A DNA stretch of 11,796 nucleotides, from contig JALLAP010000571.1 in the NCBI GenBank assembly GCA_036939355.1, forward strand, positions 1-11,796. The letters are read 5' to 3'. The notes beneath the pieces were generated by a model. The model was given only the letters and a program-made list of their open reading frames with translations. It searched no databases and was not told where the DNA came from. Positions 1-7,600 of the stretch are shown here, piece by piece. Made by a program: the position numbers and the translations under genes. Source of the stretch: Thalassiosira profunda. Its lineage: Eukaryota > Bacillariophyta > Thalassiosirophyceae > Thalassiosirales > Thalassiosiraceae. Each line of letters begins with the position of its first letter. Positions within the stretch are counted from its first letter, which is position 1.

Positions 1-51
1 CTTATTGCTATTTCAATATTTGAATATCCGCACTGTAGGGTATGCCCTACA
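1..51 (-). repeat. 3' LTR, partial (first 51 of about 120 bp)
   Basis: This is identical base for base to 9568-9618. On the element strand it starts TGTAGGG at position 51 and runs off the left edge. The remaining 69 bp and the flanking target-site duplicate are not in the window. Confidence 0.9.
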
Positions 52-64
52 ACTCCCGCCCGTC
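52..64 (-). other. polypurine tract of the retrotransposon
   Basis: On the element strand the bases directly before the 3' LTR read AGACGGGCGGGAGT, purine-rich with two C and one T interruptions. Its position immediately upstream of TGTAGGG is where plus-strand DNA synthesis is primed in LTR elements. Exact ends are inferred. Confidence 0.65.
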
Positions 65-404
65 TTTGAGACATCTTGATGTTTCAAAGAAGACAAAGAA
101 CAAGATATTTTGATTTTTGAGGCGATGTTGCGTAGCTTCGTCGTCTCTTTTGACTTTTGATGAGTAAAATAAAGTGTGAGCACATGATATGAGCATACGT
201 CGTCTGGGCTGCTCTCGTCGACGTCTCCACACATGTTTCCACCAACGTTTGCGCAAAGGTTTTTGCAACCGTTTCTACAACCGTTTCCACGACCGTTGCC
301 ACGAGTGGTAAAATTGGCAAAGAGAGTGGCACCGTCGTAGGACTTTTGGTCGGTTCGTAGGAGATGTGGTAGGGAATGCGCTTGGGCAGCGTTGCACGAT
401 GCAG
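65..404 (-). other. 3' untranslated stretch of the element
   Basis: This is the stretch between the last pol-frame stop (405-407) and the polypurine tract. It holds no convincing gene. The frame of the RNase H remainder reopens here for 82 codons (84-332) but begins with GTG and is mostly the translation of a 12-bp tandem repeat at 217-300. The part nearest the LTR (about 65-180) is A/T-rich compared with gag. Confidence 0.6.
217..300 (-). repeat. 12-bp imperfect tandem repeat, seven units
   Basis: Seven consecutive 12-bp units start at 217, 229, 241, 253, 265, 277 and 289, with a partial eighth at 301. A typical plus-strand unit is ACAACCGTTTCC, and the clearest copies are 265-300. Units differ at two to five positions. 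Read in the frame of the upstream RNase H remainder they give a VETV-like tetrapeptide repeat, but that frame has no ATG, so the repeat is treated as non-coding. The repeated core AACCGTT resembles a MYB-type DNA site; that is only a suggestion. Confidence 0.8.
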
Positions 405-908
405 CTAGGACGAGCCATTGCCCTTTGAAGAGTCATCTTCTTTGGACGAGGCTTTTTCCTTGCCATCGTAGACTACTGCTTCGTTTCGCATTCGATGAGG
501 ATTGATCTTGCCAACTCTCGCTGCATCAAACTCTGTGAGACGTTGGTTCACCATCTGCACTTGCATTAGCTTGCCGTGCTCAGTCGATGCATCGGGGTAG
601 AATCGATGCCCTCTCGCTTGTCTGTAGTGCCGATGATGAGACGTTGCAGGGAGAGGTTTCGTACCGATGTCTGCTGGATTGAGCACTCCTGGTATCTTCA
701 TTGGTATGGCTGTTCCTCGCTGGATGTCTTCGGCTATCATTTGTACTGGAATGGCCATGTGCTTCACTCGCTGCGTGATCGTACCAGCCGTCATGATATC
801 AATTGCAGGCTGATTGTCTTCCCAGATGACAGTAGGAGCTTTGCTAGGGATGCGCAGCGATTCGCAGACTGGTCGCAGGTATCGATTCTTCATCATCGCG
901 AGAAGAAG
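405..908 (-). pseudogene. pol: pol 3' remainder: end of RNase H and C-terminal tail, out of frame with pol
   Basis: This frame continues the copia RNase H directly after the pol frame breaks. It contains the third catalytic Asp in IWEDNQPAID (codon at 816-818), then RVKHMAIPVQMI, equivalent to the conserved R-x-KHI-D-x-x-x-H region, and GVLNPADIGTKPL, the usual copia ending (N-x-ADI-x-TK-x-L). After that comes a lysine/glutamate/serine-rich tail of about 75 residues, longer than most copia pol ends. Upstream of about 908 the frame is only antisense-like noise overlapping pol. The first in-frame ATG codons (894-896 and 891-893) are immediately after the break, so a separate translation start is possible but unlikely to make a working RNase H without the first two catalytic residues, D1135 and E1178 of pol. 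Confidence 0.85.
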
Positions 909-3900
909 GCTCGAATCTCTGCGTCTGTAGAGTGGGCTGCAACACATGACTGTTTGCCCATCTGCCAGTCTACCACTACGCCAAGGAGCGCTACGAGGAT
1001 GCTCGTGATGGATTTCCTCGTGCGAATGTCCCTTGCGTGATCAGAGTCGACGTACATTTGGAGGACGTTTGCTATGAGATGCTCCATCAGCTTTCCAGGC
1101 TCTGGCTCGAATCGAATCGTTTGGTATCTCTTGAGACTGATCGCAGGATAGAAGATGGGGCAGTGAAGGTGCGTCGCCAAGTACCGCGCAATTCTATTGC
1201 ACCCTTCAAATGCAGGTGCGCTGGGAGCGACGTTGTATTGAGCAAGTCTTGTTACCGCGAAGCCAATATCGAAGCGTGTAGCTTGGAAGATGTGATTGAA
1301 GGAGCCGATCAAAGAGTTGTACTTTGCACCGTGCTTCTTCTCCAACTGCGTCAGTTCCTCTGGCGTGGCTGGCATCGTCTCCAAAAGCTGTCGCTCGTAC
1401 TCAGAGTCCGTTCTGTATGGCGTATCAGCTGTTTTGAGCAGCTCCACCATTTCAGGTGGGAACCACTTATCAATAATGGCCGTCTGAATATGGTGCGTCT
1501 GATCGATGCTGATTCCCATGTCAGATTGGACGATTCGAATGTTGAGGTACTTCAACATGGAGCCTTCCTGCGTTGTAATTGGCACGAATCTGTTCATGTG
1601 TGTCACAAATCTGTCGAATATCGATTGATTTGAGTGAGACACAAGGAAGTCGTCCGTGGATGTGACAATTATCATCGCTTCTTGCTCCGATTCATCGTAA
1701 TACACAAAGAGAGCAGGCTCTGCAGGATTGGGTATCATTCCAAAGTCCCCGAGAATGGTCTTGAGGTTGATGTACCAGCTCCGGCCTGCGTCCTTTCGTC
1801 CCTGCATTCCGTTGAGAGTCAATAAGACATACTTGTTGCTCTCAGACTTCTTGATGGGGACGTCAGGGTACGTCATCTCGAACCACGGAATGTATCGCGG
1901 CGGCGCTGTCACGTACAGTCGATCTTCTGCTGGTATCACGTCGTTTTGGAAGCAATTGGAGACGTCCAGTATCGACAGGCGTCGGCACAGAGAGGCTGCG
2001 TGCGCTATCATCACTCGCAGAGCAGTGTAGCTGATGGTAGGAGAGAAGGAGAAGTCGAAATCTCTTCCTTTCTCCATTTTGGAGCTGTTGAGGCAGTGCC
2101 GCGTCTCGAACTTCCACAGACAGGATCCCTTTTCCTTGATGCGACAAGCCATGATCGACTGGTATACCTTCTTTCCTTTTGGCACGTCTTCTGCTGGGAT
2201 TGGTGCCGAAAGCACATGATTCTCGGCATTCTTTTGATACTGATCGTACAGACCTGCTATCCAATGGGGTCGATTCTTTGAGTTGAGGCACGCCCAAATC
2301 GATTTCTCAGCTGTAGGACGTTCTGGCAGAGAGACAATGTGGCACACCGTCGGCTCTTCCACGTTCATGTGCCTCACAATGGGCTGCGTAGGATTCGCTT
2401 GATCAGACATGACACGATACGTCTGTATCTGCGTTCGCAGAGGCTTGATCTTGCGACAGAACGTAAATTCGACAGGAGTAACGCAATTGCGCCGTTGGCA
2501 TTTGGTAATTTCGTTGTGGCAAAACTGAGCCGTGATGGGCTCGATGTATCCATTCTCCTCCGAGTTGATTGCCACAAGCCAGCAGTTCTTTTGCATATCC
2601 ATTGGAATCTGAGTTCTCAATGGAGACAATGGGGTAACTTTGCTGAGAATGGGGAACCCGTACGTTTCGTCGCTTTCAAACTTGAGGCCGAACGATACGC
2701 CTTTCTCTGGCAGTTCCACGCTGATGGTCACGCACTCGTTGGGGTCGAGCCGTTCATTTGCCTCCTCGAAGGTGCTAGAGACGAGATTGAGCTTGGTGGG
2801 GTCGATTACACCCTCCTCGCTCTGAATCGATGGTGGAAGATCCTGCAGGATGACCGAGTTGGGCGAGAGCCTCTCCGTCTCGAGGGTGCGCACGCCGTAC
2901 TCATCGATATAGCAGTGATGAGCGCGCTGCACCGTCCTCGTCTCTGGATCCCAGATCAATTTAACAGTAGAATGCCCTGCATTACCAATGAAATAACCAT
3001 CGACGTGTCTATCTCCTAGCTCGGCTTCGTCCACAGTAAGGCCAATGTAGTCTCTCGGATCCTTCTCCGTTCTCGCTGCGAGCTGCTTCTTGAGCTCTGC
3101 AGCTGTGATGACGTACGCCTTCGAGCCAAAGATGTACAAGTCTTTGATATTGACTTGGTAGTTGCCGTCGTACCACTTGACGATGGGCATGTCTTTGATC
3201 ATTCGATGGTACGAGTGGTTGGAGACGTAAATCGCCCAGACGAAGGCGTAGCACCAGAGCTCGTCTGGTAGCGCCGCGCCGATGAGCATCACGCGTATCA
3301 TGCGCTTGATGGGCTTGATTGGCGCCTCTACCATTCCATTATTCTCTGAATTGTATCCACCCGTAGTTTGCACTGCCATATTTAGTTCCTTGACGCATAG
3401 CTGCATGAACTCGGTAGAGCGTGCTAGGGAACCATCTTCGTCGACTCTCAGCTCATTGACAGAGTAGCCTTGGAGGCGCAGGTGCTCGACGCAAAATCGC
3501 ATCTGCTCGACAGGTGCACTCCTGCTGCGCGTTGGGAAGCCAAACTTGCGGCTGGTAGTGAATTCTGTGATGAGCAGCGCTGTTTTGAAGCCGCGCACTG
3601 ACTCTGTATTGATGATGATCCAATCAGCTTGGATGCGCACGCCTTTTCGCACCATCGTTCGATCGACGAGGCCCCCTCGAGGTATCTTGGGGGCACTTGC
3701 AATCTTGCAAAGTGGACAGTCGTACTTCATCTTTGGCAGCTTCGATGGCAGGCCTTTCACTCGGCCGAGCTTGTGCAGCTCATGAATGTAATCCATGTTG
3801 CAGTGCCCAAGCTTGGCGTGCAAACAGTACGCCAGCTGATGATTCTCTGCAGCTGGCACTCTCTCTCTCTCTTTTGCGTGCTGTGCAAGTTGCTCAGCTA

Positions 3901-4510
3901 CGTCTTCTGCTTCGATTGCTGCAAGTACTGGCAAATCGAGCAGGTGATGCTCGTCCAAAACGGCTGAAACGGTTGGCTCTGCCATCGTTTCGTCTGGGTT
4001 GGTTGGAACTGAGCCTCGAAATACTAGCTTTGGCTTCACCACAAGATGTGGGTTGCGCTGAGACTTTGTCATCATCGGCCGTCTGAAGTGATGCACTCTC
4101 AGCTTGACGTAGTCCAAACCAGCTGTCGTTTCGACCTTGACCTCCGCGGTCTCGCCCTTGCACGTCGTCACTCGTAAATGCTCCAAAGCTTCATGGGACG
4201 CAGTGCTGCACCTGGAGTATCTCTTGAGAGCTCCAGGCGATATCGTGCAAACGTCGTCTCTTGTGGAGAGGTAGCACGGAGCCAATGTTACAAAAGCTCC
4301 AGGCGCCATCTCCACCACTGCAATTCCGATCCCCAGGAACTGCGATTTCTCCCCGCACGCAAGCGTGCAATCGATCTTCTTCTTATACAACAATATGAAA
4401 TAACTCTCCTCATTCAAAACGTGACAATTAGCGCCTCCATCCACCCGCAATGCAACTTCCGAGATTACGTGAGGATGACAGTGGAGGAGGCTTACAAGTT
4501 TACCGCTTTG
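893..4510 (-). CDS. pol: copia Pol polyprotein (protease, integrase, reverse transcriptase, partial RNase H)
   Basis: Residues are numbered from the codon at 4450. Protease: VDGGAN (2-7), the equivalent of the DSGA motif. Integrase zinc site: H211, H216, C245, C248. Integrase core: D276, D337 or D339 (D339 leaves exactly 35 residues before the Glu) and E375 in NGMVEAPIK. A PDZ-like segment covers about 571-667. RT: LDVSNCFQND (D829), NGMQGRKDAGRSWY (880-893) and STDDFLV (931-937), where most copia elements have YVDD. RNase H: YVDSDHARD (D1135) and HSTDAE (E1178). The frame ends at a TGA (893-895) inside RNase H because of a 1-nt shift. There is no ATG before residue 48. The frame opens after a TAG at 4511-4513 and overlaps the gag frame by 16 nt, so expression should depend on recoding from gag. 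Polyprotein cleavage sites were not identified. Confidence 0.93.
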   Translation of the reverse strand, partial: QSGKLVSLLHCHPHVISEVALRVDGGANCHVLNEESYFILLYKKKIDCTLACGEKSQFLGIGIAVVEMAPGAFVTLAPCYLSTRDDVCTISPGALKRYSRCSTASHEALEHLRVTTCKGETAEVKVETTAGLDYVKLRVHHFRRPMMTKSQRNPHLVVKPKLVFRGSVPTNPDETMAEPTVSAVLDEHHLLDLPVLAAIEAEDVAEQLAQHAKERERVPAAENHQLAYCLHAKLGHCNMDYIHELHKLGRVKGLPSKLPKMKYDCPLCKIASAPKIPRGGLVDRTMVRKGVRIQADWIIINTESVRGFKTALLITEFTTSRKFGFPTRSRSAPVEQMRFCVEHLRLQGYSVNELRVDEDGSLARSTEFMQLCVKELNMAVQTTGGYNSENNGMVEAPIKPIKRMIRVMLIGAALPDELWCYAFVWAIYVSNHSYHRMIKDMPIVKWYDGNYQVNIKDLYIFGSKAYVITAAELKKQLAARTEKDPRDYIGLTVDEAELGDRHVDGYFIGNAGHSTVKLIWDPETRTVQRAHHCYIDEYGVRTLETERLSPNSVILQDLPPSIQSEEGVIDPTKLNLVSSTFEEANERLDPNECVTISVELPEKGVSFGLKFESDETYGFPILSKVTPLSPLRTQIPMDMQKNCWLVAINSEENGYIEPITAQFCHNEITKCQRRNCVTPVEFTFCRKIKPLRTQIQTYRVMSDQANPTQPIVRHMNVEEPTVCHIVSLPERPTAEKSIWACLNSKNRPHWIAGLYDQYQKNAENHVLSAPIPAEDVPKGKKVYQSIMACRIKEKGSCLWKFETRHCLNSSKMEKGRDFDFSFSPTISYTALRVMIAHAASLCRRLSILDVSNCFQNDVIPAEDRLYVTAPPRYIPWFEMTYPDVPIKKSESNKYVLLTLNGMQGRKDAGRSWYINLKTILGDFGMIPNPAEPALFVYYDESEQEAMIIVTSTDDFLVSHSNQSIFDRFVTHMNRFVPITTQEGSMLKYLNIRIVQSDMGISIDQTHHIQTAIIDKWFPPEMVELLKTADTPYRTDSEYERQLLETMPATPEELTQLEKKHGAKYNSLIGSFNHIFQATRFDIGFAVTRLAQYNVAPSAPAFEGCNRIARYLATHLHCPIFYPAISLKRYQTIRFEPEPGKLMEHLIANVLQMYVDSDHARDIRTRKSITSILVALLGVVVDWQMGKQSCVAAHSTDAEIRAFFSR
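2450..2740 (-). other. PDZ-like domain inside Pol, between integrase and reverse transcriptase
   Basis: Residues about 571-667 of Pol follow a PDZ order: strand CVTISVEL; a GLGF-loop-like VSFGLKF; strand GFPILSKVTPLSPLRTQI, where PDZ domains have V-x-P-x-SPA; a CWLVAINSEE strand resembling D-x-I-x-x-VNG; a helix-like TAQFCHNEITKCQ; and a final VEFTFCRK strand. PDZ domains bind C-terminal or internal peptides of partner proteins. Copia elements do not usually carry one here, though this linker holds the targeting domain in yeast Ty5. The call rests on pattern only and needs a profile or structure comparison. Confidence 0.5.
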
Positions 4511-4620
4511 CTAGACTTGACGTCTTCGGCAAGGGCAGGAGCAGCGTACATGTCGTAGTTGCTCGGATCGAGCGCTTCGTACGCCTCTTGGCCAATTGGC
4601 ACGAGGGTAGTAGGCTCTTA
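4495..4620 (-). other. gag/pol junction: TAA, 41 open codons, then a -1 frame overlap
   Basis: Gag ends at TAA (4618-4620). The same frame then stays open for 41 codons of ordinary-looking protein (EPTTLVPIGQEAYEALDPSN and on) to a second TAA at 4492-4494. The pol frame, -1 relative to gag, opens at 4510, giving a 16-nt overlap (4495-4510). No canonical X-XXY-YYZ slippery heptamer is visible: the codons there are AGC AAA GCG GTA AAC TTG TAA. Either expression uses stop readthrough plus a frameshift, or these are mutations. CAA to TAA would be a single transition. Confidence 0.6.
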
Positions 4621-7600
4621 GCCAAATTTGAGCAACACCTCGCTCTTGGACTTGGCGCCCATGCTGGCCACGATGGGCTCGTAGGAGAGGGGCTCAGAGG
4701 TCTCGGTGGAGGTGCCGATGGCGTCCTGAAGGGCGTTCTCGAAATCGTAGATGGCTTTTTGCTCTGTTCCTGTGAGCTGATACGCGTTGGCTTCCTTGGT
4801 GGAGGAGTCGACGTCTCCTTTGGTCTCGTCGTCGAACTTGACCTTGGCATCGGATGCAATGGCGCTGAGACGCGGCGTGTCGAGCTTGGCGTTGGCCTTT
4901 CCAGCTCCAGGAGGGAAGGGTGGGACTGGAGGGCGTGGAGCGTTCTTCGCTGCTTCGATCTGCTTCAGTTTGTTGGCCGTCAGCTGCTTCATGAAGGGCT
5001 CCTTCGCTTTGAGCTGAGCGGCTCGACGCACCATGGCCGTTGAATGGTTCTCCCAGAAGATGGGGCACTTGTCGGCGCTGGTATGAGCTGGGAGGAGCGT
5101 GCCGTGGCAAACCTCGCAAGGGCCAGCAGACTCGCTCGCTCCCTCTTTCTTCACTCCGTCGATGGCGTTGACAGCTGGCTGTTCCTCGTCGCTCGGCAGC
5201 GCCACGCCCTCCTCCATCAGCTTCATGTAAAGCTCTTCCACGTCAGCGTTGGGGTCGAGGTGGTCGAGGATCGCGTTCACTCGAGGGGTGAACTTGTTCC
5301 CGCCGCCGTATCGATTTCCACGGCTGTGCTGATCGGCAGGCGGCCGCTTCTGGCCTCCTTCGGGCTGAAGCCTCGTTCCCATGATCGCTCCGCCGTCCTT
5401 GAACTCCTGTCTGATCTTCTTGGCGACTGTGGCCGTAAACGATTCGCTGGGCGCCGATCGATGGCTGTTGAGCAGGTCGCGGTAGAAGCCATTGAGATAC
5501 GTCATCGCGTAGGGGAACTTGCGCATCTGGCTCATGACTCGCAGCGCGAGGGTGTTTGGCAGCTGCCTCACTCCGCTGTCCTTCACTTCTCTCTCCAACG
5601 TTGCAATACTGATGATCGCATCGCTGATGGAAGAGCCAGGGGCGATGGTGAAGGTCGACACCTTGTCTTCGATCGTCATGCCTTCATTGTTGGTGAAGGT
5701 AGACGCCTCATTCTCTCGCAAAATCTCAGTCAACAGTTCAAGTCCATCAGTCGTGTCGCTCATAGTCACCGTGATCGCAGTGTTAGGGCAATTCTTCATG
5801 TGAATCGATTTGCCGTTGGTGATGAAGTCGTACAGAGTATGGGAGATCTGGTCACAGTACTCGGCGGCCTCGTCGTACCAGTAGAACGACTTGGGAGGCA
5901 TGAGGTATTCTCGCAGGTTCATGTTCATCAGGAGCTTTTCTTTCAACAGCTTGAAGTAGTCAGGAATGACTTCTACAGTCTGAGCATGTCCTCCAGTGAG
6001 GATGCTTCGCACACTTTGATAGAACTGGCGCATCTGCGTTGGCCCATCTCCTTCCAGCTTGACGTCGTCGAGGCGCTGTCGCATCTTGTCGAGCTTGAGG
6101 TAGCCTTGCTTCATGCAAGCGTATTTCTCGCTCGGCTGCGCCTCTTCCTGGCGCTGCTCTTCTTCTTCCTCGTCGACAAGCTCGTAAAGATCGGCGTGGT
6201 CAACAGTGAGCATCTCCTCGTCGCTGCTGTCAGTCTCTTGAAGTACCACCACCTTGCTGCCGTCAGCTACTTTTGATCCGATGACGTACACAGAATGAGC
6301 AATGTCGTTTTCAGTTCGAAAATAGCCCGTGCTTTGGCTTGGCCACGGCTCTTGCCTCGTGCGAAAGTCGTTGCCGCTGCTGCTGCAAGTGAAACGCTGT
6401 TGGGGAATGAGGGGGCCGTCGACAAAGGCTCTGTTGTTCCTGCCTTCTTCTCCAGGCATGTAGCCTCGCTGCACGCCTGGGATGGGCTTCGACGTTTGAG
6501 ACTCGTCCTCGAACTTGGGGCGAATCTTCTGCTCTGGCGACGTCGTCGAGGCTTGCTCCTCGTTCATCTTCTCCAACAGCTTCGTAAGATTCTGATACTG
6601 GTCCTTCGATACGGCGTATTGCTTGGAGATGTTCTCGAGGCTCTTCGTCACGTTCGACAGCTTGACGTCGACGGCAATGTTGTCGTCCGTGAGGTCCGCG
6701 ATGGTGCCGTCGGTGTCCTTCTGGTTGCGCTTGACCATTTCGCCCAAACTCTCGATCTTGTCAGAGAGAGTTTCGCTTGTCTTCTGCAAAGCCTTGGTAA
6801 TCTCGGCAAACATAGCTTGGTTGGCAGCAGCGGCGGCCTCGTGGGCAGCTTTGTTCGCAGCGGCGCTTGCAGCGACGCTGGCTCGAGCCTCCTCCTCGAT
6901 ACGAAACTGTTCGAGGCGATGCTCGGTCATCGTCTCTTCCACGCTCTTGATTTTCTGACTGACTTCAGCTTGTAGCTGCAGGCGAAGCTGCTCGCCGAGG
7001 TTGCTGAAAAGCTTGCTCTCGACGCTGCTGTTGGGCAGAGAAGATGCGTCGTCGCTCGACTTGTCTTCTTCGCCCTTGATAGCAGAGCGAGGCGCGTGGC
7101 GCGTGAACGTGTCGGCGGCGTTCTCCTCAGATTGAAAGTTGACTTCGTACGTCGTGCCCTCCCATTGGTATTGCACCTTCTCAGGCGAGCTGAGGAAGTC
7201 CTCCGGCAAGTCGACCGTTTCAACACGTTCGGTGACACTCTCCTCGTCGTCACTCTCTTCGTCGTCGCTGTCCATCTCCTTGGTCTCCTCAGAGGCTGGC
7301 TCGTACTCAATTTCAGGTGCGCACATGATGTGCACCTTTCGAGCTCGATACGCTGGGGCGCCCAAACTCTCGCGGAACTCCTGCTCCGACTGTTCGAGGA
7401 GACCAATTTCCTGCTGGAGGACCTTGACCTTGTTGGACGTAATGCCCCGCACTTGGAGCTGCTCGTAGAGCTTCTCGAGGGTGGCGTTCCTCCTCTTCCA
7501 AATCTCAACTTGGTGGCGAACGTTTTGGAGCTCCTCTGTGGAGAGGTCAGTGGGATCCAGTCCGGCCAGAAGGGCCGTGGCAGCGTCGAATGTTTCCTCC

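Noticed and set aside
217..300. CRISPR-like or coding tetrapeptide repeat
   Set aside because: Units are 12 bp with no spacers, and the frame has no ATG; a simple tandem repeat fits better.
84..332. Small extra ORF after pol (possible env-like or accessory protein)
   Set aside because: It starts with GTG, is mostly translation of the 12-bp repeat, and shows no signal peptide or membrane pattern of an envelope protein.
2339..3019. Plus-strand 226-codon ORF opposite pol
   Set aside because: It is the antisense shadow of the integrase-RT linker region; no ATG-led domain and no family resemblance.
5044..6276. Plus-strand ORF of 410 codons starting with ATG, antisense to gag
   Set aside because: It lies wholly opposite a clear gag frame, has low-complexity Leu/Val/His/Arg composition typical of the reverse frame of GC-rich codons, and no recognisable domain.
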